Of a stretch of 64,000 nt of DNA, positions 18,863 through 26,873 are shown one piece after another. The notes under the pieces were generated by a model. The model made no database searches and was not told where the DNA came from. It was given only the letters and a program-made list of their open reading frames with translations. Every line of letters starts with the position of its first letter. Position 1 is the first letter of the stretch. The translations under genes and the position numbers were made by a program. Origin of the DNA: Streptomyces anulatus (GTDB taxonomy: Bacteria > Actinomycetota > Actinomycetes > Streptomycetales > Streptomycetaceae); NCBI RefSeq assembly GCF_000721175.1, contig NZ_JOEZ01000016.1:124001-188000 (forward strand), given 5' to 3'.

Positions 18863-19716
18863 CAGGTCAGCAGTCCCGTCCGTACGGGCTCGGCGGCCGC
18901 GTGGGGGTGTACGTGGTCGTGGCCGGGCAGAGCGTGCTGGCCGAGCGCCTCGGGCGGCGGCCCGTCGTGCGTCACGCAGCCGTCGCGCAGGACGACGGCC
19001 CGGTCGATCAGGGGCTCCAGCGGGCCCAGCTCGTGCAGCACCAGCAGCACGGAGGTGCCCAGCGCCACCTGCTCGCGCAGGGTCGACGCGAGGATCCCCT
19101 GGCTGGCCAGGTCGACCCCGGCCATCGGCTCGTCCATGATCAGCAGCTCCGGCTCGGAGGCCAGGGCGCGGGCGATCAGGACCCGCTGGTGCTGGCCCCC
19201 GGACAGCGCGCTCACGGAGTCCTTGGCTCGGTCGGCGAGGCCCACCAGCGCGATGGCCCGCTCCACGGCCGCCCGGTCCGCCTTCCCGGGCCACCGCAGC
19301 CCCGTACGGGACAGCCGGCCGGAGGAGACGACCTCGCGGATCGTGGCGGGCACGCCGCCCGCGGCCGTGGTGCGCTGCGGGACGTACCCGATCCGGCCCC
19401 ACCGGCGGAAGCGGCGCAGCTCGGTGCCGAACAGCTCGACGGTGCCGCCGGTCAGCGGGACCTGCCCGATGACGGACCGTACGGCGGTGGACTTGCCGGA
19501 ACCGTTGGCGCCGAGCAGCGCGACGACCTCGCCGCGGTGCACGGTCAGGTCCACGCCGCGCAGCACGGTGCGCGCGCCGAGGGTGGCCGTGGCGCCGCGC
19601 AGGGCGATGACGGGCTCGCGGGTGGTGGCCACGGGCTCGCGGGTGGTGCTCTCACGCTCCGGCACGAGCGCCTCCGATCCAGGGGTGATGCGGGTCCTCA
19701 AGGTGATGCGGGTCAC
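18862..19716 (-). CDS. znuC: Zinc ABC transporter ATP-binding protein
   Basis: A 284-residue ABC ATPase beginning at GTG 19716, overlapping the znuA stop by four bases. Walker A GANGSGKST, signature SALSGGQHQR, Walker B LLIMDEP and the switch histidine in LLVLHELG are intact. The first 35 residues (with TTREPVATTREPV, a short internal repeat) are a non-conserved extension. The C-terminus has several His residues (HALPGHDHVHPH), as often seen in zinc ATPases. Confidence 0.92.
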   Translation of the reverse strand: MTRITLRTRITPGSEALVPERESTTREPVATTREPVIALRGATATLGARTVLRGVDLTVHRGEVVALLGANGSGKSTAVRSVIGQVPLTGGTVELFGTELRRFRRWGRIGYVPQRTTAAGGVPATIREVVSSGRLSRTGLRWPGKADRAAVERAIALVGLADRAKDSVSALSGGQHQRVLIARALASEPELLIMDEPMAGVDLASQGILASTLREQVALGTSVLLVLHELGPLEPLIDRAVVLRDGCVTHDGPPPEALGQHALPGHDHVHPHAAAEPVRTGLLT

Positions 19717-20741
19717 TTAGCGCCGAGTGCCTTCTGCAGCGCGACGAGGTTGGACTCCATGACCTCGATGTAGTCAGCGCCCTGGGACTTCTTCGTGATT
19801 CCCTCCAGCGGGTCCAGGACGTCGGTCTTCAGGCCGGTGTCCTTCGCGAGGGTCTTCGCGGTCCTGTCACTGGCGAGCGTCTCGAAGAAGACCGTGGTGG
19901 CCTTCTCCTTCTCCGCGATGGTGTGGATCTCCTGGATCCGGGCGGGGCTCGGCTCGGCCTCGGGGTCGATGCCAGCGATGCCCTGCTGGGTGAGCCCGTA
20001 GCGCTCGGCGAGGTAGCCGAAGGCGGAGTGGGTGGTGATGAAGGTCTTGGTGGAGGTGTTCTTCAGCCCGGTCTCGTACGCGGTGTTCAGCTCGCCCAGC
20101 TCGGCGACGAGGGCATCGGTGTTCTTCTTGTAGTCGGCGGCGTGGTCGGGGTCGGCCTTCTCCAGGGACTTGCCGACACCCTTGGCGACCTCGGCGTACT
20201 TCACCGGGTCCAGCCAGATGTGGGGGTCGGCGCCGCCCTCCTCGCCGTGGTTGTGCCCGTCGCCCTCGGAGTGCTCCTCGTGGGCTTCTTCCTCGTGGGC
20301 CTCTTCCTCGTGCCCGTGCTCTTCTTCGCCTTCATGGCCGTCGTGGCCGCTGACCTCGGAACCGTGGTCCTCCAGCGTGGTGAGGGTCGCGGCGTCGACG
20401 GTGTTCTTCACACCGGACTGCAGAATCGCGTCGTCCACGACGGGCTGGATGCCCTTGAGGTACAGCACGTAGTCGGACTCGCTGATGGAGCCGATCTGGC
20501 GGGGGGTGAGCTCCAGGTCGTGCGGCTCGACGCCCGGCTTGGTGAGGCTGGTGACGGCGACGTGCTCGCCGCCGATCTTCTCGGCCAGGAACTGCATCGG
20601 GTAGAACGACGCGGTCACCTTCAGCTTGCCGCCGTCGCTCCCGTCCGCTGCGTCGGAGGTGGAGCAGGCCGAGAGAGCGGTCAGACCGAGGACGACTGCT
20701 CCGGCGACGGCGGTGGTGGGTATCAGACGGCGTACGTTCAT
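19713..20741 (-). CDS. znuA: Zinc ABC transporter substrate-binding lipoprotein
   Basis: A 342-residue ZnuA-type binding protein. The N-terminal signal peptide with lipobox LSAC (MNVRRLIPTTAVAGAVVLG then LTALSACS) marks a lipoprotein on the outer face of the membrane. The metal-site histidines are in GVEPHDLELTPRQ, ADPHIWLDP and THSAFGYLA. A His/Glu/Asp-rich loop at about residues 121-166 is the zinc-shuttling loop typical of ZnuA. ATG 20741 fits the signal peptide best; in-frame ATGs at 20750 and 20759 are alternatives. A Zur-box-like sequence overlaps this region. Confidence 0.93.
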   Translation of the reverse strand: MNVRRLIPTTAVAGAVVLGLTALSACSTSDAADGSDGGKLKVTASFYPMQFLAEKIGGEHVAVTSLTKPGVEPHDLELTPRQIGSISESDYVLYLKGIQPVVDDAILQSGVKNTVDAATLTTLEDHGSEVSGHDGHEGEEEHGHEEEAHEEEAHEEHSEGDGHNHGEEGGADPHIWLDPVKYAEVAKGVGKSLEKADPDHAADYKKNTDALVAELGELNTAYETGLKNTSTKTFITTHSAFGYLAERYGLTQQGIAGIDPEAEPSPARIQEIHTIAEKEKATTVFFETLASDRTAKTLAKDTGLKTDVLDPLEGITKKSQGADYIEVMESNLVALQKALGAK

Positions 20742-20777
20742 GACAGTCATTTTCAACAAAAGTGGAAACGATTGTCA
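20741..20777. promoter_or_regulatory. zur box: Two Zur-box-like sites before znuA
   Basis: Read on the minus strand, TGAAAATGACTGTCA (20755-20741) and TGACAATCGTTTCCA (20777-20763) both resemble the actinobacterial Zur box TGAAAATGATTTTCA. The first abuts or overlaps the znuA start. This fits repression of znuABC by Zur with zinc. Confidence 0.7.
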
Positions 20778-20971
20778 ACAAGGCGGATGAGATGCCCGGA
20801 AGATCACATAGCGGCGGCAGGGGAACCACTCGTGCCCCCACCGATTTGATCCCAGGGGTGCGCCCGCCGGTAATCTGAAGCATTCGCCCGCCCGTCTCCC
20901 GACCACCACCCCCCATCGAGGCGCTACGCGCCGCCCCTGTCCAATTTCGCCGTCGTAATGAAGAGAGCACC

Positions 20972-22354
20972 GTGGCCGCCGACAAGATCGACACCATCGT
21001 CAGCCTGAGCAAGCGCCGTGGCTTCGTCTACCCCTGCAGTGAGATCTACGGTGGGCAGAAGGCCGCCTGGGACTACGGGCCGCTGGGCGTCGAGATGAAG
21101 GAGAACCTGAAGCGTCAGTGGTGGCGCTACATGGTCACCGCGCGCGAGGACGTGGTCGGTCTCGACTCGTCGGTCATCCTGGCGCCCGACGTCTGGGCCG
21201 CCTCCGGCCACGTCGCCACCTTCTCGGACCCGCTCACCGAGTGCACCTCCTGCCACAAGCGCTACCGCGCCGACCACCTGGAGGAGGCGTACGAGGAGAA
21301 GCACGGCAAGCCGCCGGTCAACGGCCTCGCCGACCTCAACTGCCCCAACTGCGGCAACAAGGGCACGTTCACCGAGCCCAAGCAGTTCTCGGGTCTGCTC
21401 TCCACCCACCTCGGCCCGACCCAGGACTCCGGCTCGGTCGCCTACCTGCGCCCCGAGACCGCCCAGGGCATCTTCACCAACTTCGGCCAGGTGCTGCAGA
21501 CCTCGCGCAAGAAGCCGCCGTTCGGTATCGCGCAGATGGGCAAGTCCTTCCGGAACGAGATCACTCCGGGCAACTTCATCTTCCGGACCCGTGAGTTCGA
21601 GCAGATGGAGATGGAGTTCTTCGTCAAGCCGGGCGAGGACGAGGAGTGGCAGCAGTACTGGATGGACCAGCGCTGGAACTGGTACACGGACCTCGGCATG
21701 CGCGAGGAGAACATGCGCTGGTTCGAGCACCCGAAGGAGAAGCTCTCCCACTACTCCAAGCGCACCGCCGACATCGAGTACCGCTTCCGCTTCGGCGGCA
21801 GCGAGTGGGGCGAGCTGGAGGGCGTGGCCAACCGCACCGACTACGACCTCAAGGCACACTCCGAGGCGTCGGGCACCGACCTCCAGTACTACGACCAGGA
21901 GGCCAACGAGCGCTGGACGCCGTACGTCATCGAGCCCGCGGCCGGTGTCGGCCGCGCGATGCTGGCGTTCCTGCTCGACGCCTACGTCGAGGACGAGGCG
22001 CCCAACGCCAAGGGCGTCATGGAGAAGCGCACCGTGATGCGCCTCGACCCGCGTCTGGCGCCGGTCAAGGTCGCGGTCCTGCCGCTGTCCCGCAACCCGC
22101 AGCTCTCGCCGAAGGCCAAGGGCCTGGCGACCGACCTGCGCAAGAACTGGAACATCGAGTTCGACGACGCCGGCGCCATCGGCCGCCGCTACCGCCGCCA
22201 GGACGAGATCGGCACCCCGTTCTGCGTCACCGTCGACTTCGACACCCTCGACGACAACGCGGTGACCGTGCGCGAGCGCGACACCATGAAGCAGGAGCGC
22301 GTCTCCCTGGACCAGATCCAGGCGTACCTCGGCGCCCGTCTGATCGGCTGCTGA
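20972..22354 (+). CDS. glyS: Glycyl-tRNA synthetase (homodimeric type)
   Basis: A 460-residue class II glycyl-tRNA synthetase of the alpha2 type. Motif 2 ([21 protein letters not shown]) and motif 3 ([17 protein letters not shown]) are present, as are the N-terminal [20 protein letters not shown] and two zinc-type CxxC pairs (CTSCHK and CPNCG). The C-terminal anticodon-binding domain begins around [11 protein letters not shown]. The start is GTG 20972 preceded by GAAGAGAG. It is divergent from znuA. Confidence 0.96.
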   Translation: MAADKIDTIVSLSKRRGFVYPCSEIYGGQKAAWDYGPLGVEMKENLKRQWWRYMVTAREDVVGLDSSVILAPDVWAASGHVATFSDPLTECTSCHKRYRADHLEEAYEEKHGKPPVNGLADLNCPNCGNKGTFTEPKQFSGLLSTHLGPTQDSGSVAYLRPETAQGIFTNFGQVLQTSRKKPPFGIAQMGKSFRNEITPGNFIFRTREFEQMEMEFFVKPGEDEEWQQYWMDQRWNWYTDLGMREENMRWFEHPKEKLSHYSKRTADIEYRFRFGGSEWGELEGVANRTDYDLKAHSEASGTDLQYYDQEANERWTPYVIEPAAGVGRAMLAFLLDAYVEDEAPNAKGVMEKRTVMRLDPRLAPVKVAVLPLSRNPQLSPKAKGLATDLRKNWNIEFDDAGAIGRRYRRQDEIGTPFCVTVDFDTLDDNAVTVRERDTMKQERVSLDQIQAYLGARLIGC

Positions 22355-22374
22355 CACTCCCGTAGGCGCGTGAG

Positions 22375-22404
22375 GCCCCCGGTTCCGGGTACGGAACCGG
22401 GGGC
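22375..22404 (+). terminator. Terminator after glyS
   Basis: Perfect 13-base arms (GCCCCCGGTTCCG) with loop GGTA, followed by TTCGTCGT, 20 bases after the glyS stop. Confidence 0.85.
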
Positions 22405-22454
22405 TTCGTCGTACAGTCCACCGGAGCCCCCGCCGCCGTCCCGGGAGGTACGCG

Positions 22455-22658
22455 ATGCCGTCGATCACCACCAGCAAGGTCACCAGATGGGATCAGCACG
22501 GCCGTGAACACGTCGTGCAGGTACGGAAGTCGGGCATGACCCGTCAGTTGACCTGCTCCACCTGCGCGTGGCGCCGCTCGGCGCAGTTCCTGCCCTGGCT
22601 GAAGGCCGAGGAGCATCTGACCGAGGCGCACCAGGCGACGGTCGACCCGACGGCCTGA
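22455..22658 (+). CDS. Small conserved-type hypothetical protein with CxxC
   Basis: A 67-residue protein beginning MPSITTSKVTRWDQHGREH, preceded by GGGAGG at a good distance. It has one CSTC pair and a C-terminal EEHLTEAHQAT, so it could form a small zinc-finger-like fold (C2 plus two His). No family is recognised. The ribosome-binding site and codon bias support a real gene. Confidence 0.65.
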   Translation: MPSITTSKVTRWDQHGREHVVQVRKSGMTRQLTCSTCAWRRSAQFLPWLKAEEHLTEAHQATVDPTA

Positions 22659-22828
22659 AAACCTGGTGCGGGGTGCTCCGGGAGCGGGGTACCGTTCCGG
22701 CATGTCTTCGTTCTTCCAGATCTACGAGTGAGAGCGCGGCGGGGACTCGACCACCCGCCGCCCACCGGATCGATCTCGATCACCCGATCACTTCCTTCCT
22801 CACTTCTCACCACGAATGGGAGAACGCC

Positions 22829-23050
22829 GTGGCCAAGAGCCGTAACAACCTCCTTGGCGTCGGCGGACAGCGCAAGAAGCTGTCCCGCGCCGAACAGCAG
22901 GGCGCGGGTTCCGCGCGAGGCGCCGACCGCAAGGCCGCCGAGGACAAGAAGCAGGAGCTCGTGCGCAAGATGCGCGAGCGCGCCGAGGCCCAGGCGGCCA
23001 CGACCGCCGCCGAGCCCGGCGAGCAGGACGCACCGCCCGCGCAGAGCTGA
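22829..23050 (+). CDS. Small basic DUF6243-like protein
   Basis: A 73-residue, charged, cysteine-free protein starting at GTG 22829 with GGGAGAA six bases upstream. The N-terminus AKSRNNLLGVGGQRKKLSRAEQQG is a highly recognisable block shared by small Streptomyces proteins of the DUF6243 type; the rest is predicted helix rich in Lys, Arg and Glu (KQELVRKMRERAEAQA). Function is unknown. A nine-codon ATG frame (22702-22731) lies upstream. A strong terminator follows. Confidence 0.75.
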   Translation: MAKSRNNLLGVGGQRKKLSRAEQQGAGSARGADRKAAEDKKQELVRKMRERAEAQAATTAAEPGEQDAPPAQS

Positions 23051-23075
23051 CACCTGAGCGGTACGCCGTACGACG

Positions 23076-23107
23076 GTGGGCCCGGATCATCCGTGATCCG
23101 GGCCCAC
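23076..23107 (+). terminator. Terminator after the DUF6243-like gene
   Basis: Perfect 14-base inverted repeat (arm GTGGGCCCGGATCA) with a four-base loop, 25 bases after the preceding stop codon. It lacks a T-run, as is common in Streptomyces. Confidence 0.8.
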
Positions 23108-23279
23108 GCCCGTACCCAGGCAGGCAGCCGGCCGTTCCGGCGGGAACGCCGACTCGGCGGCGCGGTGAAGTGCCGCAGCCGCGCGCCGCTGACCTGCACT
23201 TTCGCCCGCGAGACAGGGCGGTGGGACAGGCGTAGCTTGGAAGGGTCAGGACGCTCCCGACTCATGGGAGATGAGTGTC

Positions 23280-23978
23280 ATGCCATTCGTTCAGATGATC
23301 GACTTCCGGACGAACCACATCGATGAGCTGAACAGGGTGATGGACTCCTGGGCGGAGGCCACCAAGGGCAAGAGGACGGCGACGCACGCGACGATGGGGC
23401 ACGACCGCTCGGATGCGTCACACATCGTGGAGATCGTCGAGTTCCCTTCCTACGAGGAGGCGATGGAGAACTCGAAGCTGCCGGAGACGGACCGGTTCTT
23501 CCGGGAGATGGTCGCTCTCTGCGAGACCGAACCCTCGTTCACCGACCTGGACGTCATCCGGGACGAGCAGCTCAACAAGGAGGCGGTGCGCCGCTACTTC
23601 GACGAGCTCGTCAACAACGGCGACTACGACGTCATGGACGAGCTGTGCACGGCCGACTACCGCGAGCACGACCCGTCGCTGTCCTCGTACGACATGGGCA
23701 TGGAGGACGCCAAGCGGGAGAGCCGGGACATCATCGAGGCGTTCCAGCTGCGGACGGTCATCGAGAGCATGGTCGCCGAGAGTGACACGGTGGCGGTGCG
23801 GTTCAGCTTCACCGGTCGGCACGTCGGCGAATACCAGGGTATCGAGGCCACCGGCAAGCAGGTGAAAGGCACCGGGCACGCGACCTTCCGCTGTGTCGGC
23901 GGCAAGTACGCGGAGAGCTGGTGGAACACCGACGACCTGGGGATGATGCAGCAACTGGGCGTCATCGAGGGCCAGTAG
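23280..23978 (+). CDS. Fused ABM-like and SnoaL-like protein
   Basis: A 232-residue protein with two parts. Residues 1-100 resemble a ferredoxin-like dimeric alpha-beta barrel domain as in antibiotic-biosynthesis monooxygenases (MPFVQMIDFRTNHIDELNRV, HIVEIVEFPSYEEAMENSKL). Residues 105-232 resemble a SnoaL-type polyketide-cyclase/ester-cyclase fold (VRRYFDELVNNGDYDVMDEL, YREHDPS, GHATFRCVGGKYAESWWNTDD). ATG 23280 was preferred over ATG 23271 because GGGAG directly abuts the latter. There is no biosynthetic cluster nearby; an alpha/beta hydrolase follows, so a small-molecule role is possible but not shown. Confidence 0.75.
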   Translation: MPFVQMIDFRTNHIDELNRVMDSWAEATKGKRTATHATMGHDRSDASHIVEIVEFPSYEEAMENSKLPETDRFFREMVALCETEPSFTDLDVIRDEQLNKEAVRRYFDELVNNGDYDVMDELCTADYREHDPSLSSYDMGMEDAKRESRDIIEAFQLRTVIESMVAESDTVAVRFSFTGRHVGEYQGIEATGKQVKGTGHATFRCVGGKYAESWWNTDDLGMMQQLGVIEGQ

Positions 23979-24019
23979 CACTCCGGGTGCACGCCGCGAC
24001 ACGGCACTGGCCTGGTGTC

Positions 24020-24808
24020 ATGGCGATGGTGCGAGTGAACGGGGTGGAGGTCTCCGTTGCGCGCCTGGGGCATGGCCCGCCCCTGGTTCTCGTGCACGGA
24101 GCGGGGATGGACGGCCGCGCGTGGCAGCCGCAACTGAAGGAACTCGCGGAGGAATTCACCGTGGTGGCCTGGGACGAGCCGGGCGCGGGGCGCTCCTCGG
24201 ATCTGCCGGTCGGGTTCGGTCTGGCGGACTTCGCACACTGCCTGGCCGCCGTCATCGAGGTGCTGCGGCTCGGTTCGGCCCATGTGGCCGGGCTCTCCTG
24301 GGGCGGTACGGTCGCACTGGAGCTGTATCGCCACCATCCGGAGCTGGTCAGGACGCTGATCCTGGCCGACACCTACGCCGGGTGGAAGGGCTCACTGCCG
24401 CCTGAGGAGGTGGCGGCCCGGGTCGAGGGGGCCGAGCGGATGCTCGCCGTGCCCCGGGAGCGGTTCGATCCGACATTGCCGGGGCTGTTCGCCGGAGACC
24501 CGCCCGCCGCGTTCGTGCCGCTGCTCGACGCGATGGCCCGTGACGTGCGGCCGGAGACGATCGGGCCGCAGCTGTTCATGATGGCCGAGGCCGACGAGCG
24601 CGACCTGCTGCCCGGGATCGCGGTGCCGACCTTGCTCATCTGGGGCGAGTGCGATGTGCGGTCACCGTTGGCCGTCGCCCATGCGTTCGAGGACGCGATT
24701 CCGCACACTGAGCTCGCGGTACTCCCCGGCGTGGGGCATGTCAGCAACATCGAGGCGCCGGACCTGTTCAACCGCACCGTCCGCGAGTTCTGCCGTGCCT
24801 ACGAGTGA
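24020..24808 (+). CDS. Alpha/beta hydrolase
   Basis: A 262-residue alpha/beta-hydrolase fold protein. Visible are the oxyanion region VLVHGAGMDGRAW, the nucleophile elbow GLSWGG (Ser), an acidic residue in LLIWGECDVRSP and the catalytic His in PGVGHVSNIEAP, so the triad looks complete. The cap region between residues 130 and 190 is variable; substrate is unknown. ATG 24020 (MAMVRVNG) is the first sensible start. It lies 41 bases after the ABM/SnoaL fusion gene and may be cotranscribed. Its 3' end overlaps a possible small opposite-strand gene. Confidence 0.85.
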   Translation: MAMVRVNGVEVSVARLGHGPPLVLVHGAGMDGRAWQPQLKELAEEFTVVAWDEPGAGRSSDLPVGFGLADFAHCLAAVIEVLRLGSAHVAGLSWGGTVALELYRHHPELVRTLILADTYAGWKGSLPPEEVAARVEGAERMLAVPRERFDPTLPGLFAGDPPAAFVPLLDAMARDVRPETIGPQLFMMAEADERDLLPGIAVPTLLIWGECDVRSPLAVAHAFEDAIPHTELAVLPGVGHVSNIEAPDLFNRTVREFCRAYE

Positions 24809-24890
24809 TCGGGTCGAGGGCCCGCGGTAGGACGAACCGCCGCCCGTCGGTCACGGTGACCTCGGCGGCGTACGTCATCGCTCTCGCCAT
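24768..24890 (-). CDS. Possible small protein, third gene of the opposite-strand group
   Basis: A 40-codon frame (MARAMTYAAEVTVTDGRRFV...) starts eight bases after the stop of the next gene upstream on the minus strand, with GAGG before it. The segment EVTVTDGRRFVLPRALDPIT has a protein-like character. It overlaps the 3' end of the hydrolase gene by 41 bases. It may be a genuine small gene or a truncated remnant. Confidence 0.35.
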   Translation of the reverse strand: MARAMTYAAEVTVTDGRRFVLPRALDPITRRHGRTRGRCG

Positions 24891-24898
24891 CGACCTCG

Positions 24899-25237
24899 TC
24901 ACGCGGCACGCTCGTCGCTGTCGCTGTCGCTGTCGGTGCGGATCAGGGTCCGGAGCCGGTCGGCCGCCGCCTCGATCGCGTGCACCACCGCCTCGCGTTC
25001 CGCGTCCCGGTCGGTGATCGCCGCGTCCAACTGGGCGAGGAACAGAGCCCGGTAGGCGGGGTCGGACTCGATACGTTGCAGCTCGACGAACGGCACAGCC
25101 CGCGCGGCCGGACTCGGAGTGAGCGCCCACATGAAGTGGGGGAAGCGGAGCCGTAGACGGACCTCCACCGCCCCCAGGACGAGGGCGAACCGAACTCGTA
25201 AGCGGGACAAGGGGTTTGGTGACGCGGATGAACTCAC
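24899..25237 (-). CDS. Hypothetical protein
   Basis: A 112-residue protein, not recognised. The first 40 residues are basic with a hydrophobic stretch, and the C-terminal half is helical and acidic (DRDAEREAVVHAIEAAADRL), ending in a short Ser-Asp repeat (DSDSDSD) coded by tandem hexamers that could vary in length. ATG 25237 overlaps the stop of the preceding gene (ATGA), indicating translational coupling. The pair is divergent from the XRE regulator. Confidence 0.6.
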   Translation of the reverse strand: MSSSASPNPLSRLRVRFALVLGAVEVRLRLRFPHFMWALTPSPAARAVPFVELQRIESDPAYRALFLAQLDAAITDRDAEREAVVHAIEAAADRLRTLIRTDSDSDSDERAA

Positions 25238-25494
25238 AGCACTTCACCCCGACTGCGGGCGTTGGCCCGCGCGGTACGGGCGCGGAGCTGCTCCATGGGG
25301 AGCGCGGGGCGTACGTGCCGGGGTTCGACCTCCCACTCGATCCCGCCGCCGACGGGGCGGAGGGACCAGTAGAGGCCGGCGACCCCTCGGAACTCGCCCA
25401 CGCGGTTGTTGCGGCTGGTGTCGACCAGGAGAGTGCTGGGGGCGGGGAAGCCAGGAGGCTCGTGGGTATTCGGGCGTGCGTTCTCGTCGTACAT
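25234..25494 (-). CDS. Hypothetical protein divergent from XRE regulator
   Basis: An 86-residue protein with a good GAGAGGAG ribosome-binding site. It contains a WSLRPVGGGIEWEVEP motif near the middle that looks conserved and a C-terminal Arg/Ala helix. Small proteins of this kind are often found divergent to XRE-DUF397 pairs in Streptomyces, sharing a promoter region of about 100 bases. Function is unknown. Confidence 0.6.
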   Translation of the reverse strand: MYDENARPNTHEPPGFPAPSTLLVDTSRNNRVGEFRGVAGLYWSLRPVGGGIEWEVEPRHVRPALPMEQLRARTARANARSRGEVL

Positions 25495-25600
25495 CGATCG
25501 CTCCTCTCCGTAGCTGTTCGGCTACCGGGGCGATTCAGCGTGACCTACCGTGAAGAACCCTTCAACTGATTGTTATCGAAGGAAGAGTAGGGAGTGCGGC

Positions 25601-26440
25601 ATGGTCAACATCAAGGAACTGAACCCCGCCAGCAGCCCGCAGGCGGCCTACGGTGCCCGTATCCGGCGGTTCCGGGAGGAGCGGGGTTGGAGCCAGGACG
25701 ATCTGGCCCCGAAGATCGGGTACTCCAGTCAGCACATTTCGGCCGTGGAAACTGTTCGCAAGCCGCCGACTCTGCGCTTTTCGAGGAAGTCTGATCAGGC
25801 ATTTGGTACGACCGGCACGGCAGATTCCTTCGAGCGCGAGTGGTCCGAGATGCGGAACGGCTCGCTGCTGGAGGGCTTCCCGGAGTACGTCGGGTACGAA
25901 GGACGAGCGGTGGAACTCAGGCTCTACAACCTCGGTCTCATTCCTGGGCTGTTACAGACACCGGAGTACGCGCGCGTCGTGGCCTACGGGGACGTGGAGC
26001 GCGGGGCCATCACCGCTGAACAGGCTGACGAGCGCGTCGCGTTCCTTGCGCAGAGGCAAGCGGCACTGGAGCGATCGCGGCCTCCCATGATGTTCGTCGT
26101 CATGGACGAGAGCTGTCTGCACCAAGCCGTCGGCGGTCCGGAGGTAATGAACGCTCAGCTGGAACGGCTGATCGAGCTGGCCTCGCTGCCCAACTGGATC
26201 ATTCAGGTGGCGCCGTTCGGCATGGGTGAGCGCAGGGCGTTCCATTTGCCCGTCAACCTGCTGACCCTGGCCGACCGGTCCATCGTCGCGTATGCCGAAT
26301 CGCAGGCGCAGGGATACGTCGAGCGTGAAACGTCACTGGTGGCGCCCATGTTCACGACCTACCATCAAATGCAGGGCGATGCGCTGTCGAAGGCGGCGTC
26401 TGTGGCCAAGGTCAGTCAGTTGCGAAAGGGCACCCCGTGA
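25601..26440 (+). CDS. XRE-family regulator with DUF5753 domain
   Basis: A 279-residue protein with an N-terminal helix-turn-helix (YGARIRRFREERGWSQDDLAPKIGYSSQ HIS, residues 13-43) and a C-terminal DUF5753 domain (LLQTPEYARVVAYGD, PPMMFVVMDESCLHQAVGGPEVM, IIQVAPFGMGERRA). ATG 25601 has GGGAG seven bases before it. Paired with the DUF397 gene that overlaps its stop, it is one of the many WhiJ-like regulatory pairs of Streptomyces, which affect development. The HTH middle differs slightly from relatives (AVETVRKPPTL), without breaking the fold. Confidence 0.88.
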   Translation: MVNIKELNPASSPQAAYGARIRRFREERGWSQDDLAPKIGYSSQHISAVETVRKPPTLRFSRKSDQAFGTTGTADSFEREWSEMRNGSLLEGFPEYVGYEGRAVELRLYNLGLIPGLLQTPEYARVVAYGDVERGAITAEQADERVAFLAQRQAALERSRPPMMFVVMDESCLHQAVGGPEVMNAQLERLIELASLPNWIIQVAPFGMGERRAFHLPVNLLTLADRSIVAYAESQAQGYVERETSLVAPMFTTYHQMQGDALSKAASVAKVSQLRKGTP

Positions 26441-26646
26441 AGACCGAATCCCCTCGATGGTTCAAGTCCTCGTACAGCTCGAACGGCGGTGACTGCGTCG
26501 AGGTGGCCGCCAACCTCGTCGCCTCTCGCGGCATCGTCCCGGTCCGCGACTCCAAGTGCGTGGACGGTCCGGTCCTCGACGTCCGTACCGCTGCCTTTTC
26601 CGCGTTCGTCGCGGGCGTGCAGGCCGGCAGTTTCGACGCTTTCTGA
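26437..26646 (+). CDS. DUF397 small protein partner of the XRE regulator
   Basis: A 69-residue DUF397 protein: RWFKSSYSSNGGDCVEVA and VPVRDSKCVDGPVL are the family hallmarks, followed by AFSAFVAGVQAGSF. GTG 26437 overlaps the regulator stop by four bases. These small acidic partners are thought to act together with, or to be controlled by, the adjacent DUF5753 regulator. A hairpin terminator follows. Confidence 0.9.
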   Translation: MKTESPRWFKSSYSSNGGDCVEVAANLVASRGIVPVRDSKCVDGPVLDVRTAAFSAFVAGVQAGSFDAF

Positions 26647-26663
26647 CCGCCGCGGTCCAGTGT

Positions 26664-26691
26664 CGCCCCACCGCTGGAGCGCGGTGGGGCG
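26664..26691 (+). terminator. Terminator after DUF397 gene
   Basis: Perfect 11-base arms (CGCCCCACCGC) with a six-base loop, 17 bases after the DUF397 stop, followed by a short TCCTGCTGT tract. Confidence 0.75.
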
Positions 26692-26873
26692 TCCTGCTGT
26701 CCGGGGCGGCCGGAAGCCGGGATCGTGCGGGAGGCGGTCCGGGCAAGCGTCGGAGGCGGGCAGCACAAGGGGCTTTTTGGTCGAATCCGGTGGGCGGGGT
26801 CAGACTAGGGGCGGCCTCCCGCTTCCACTCCGCCCGCCCCGGGTCTTTCGCTCCCCTCCCGTCAGGAAATGCC

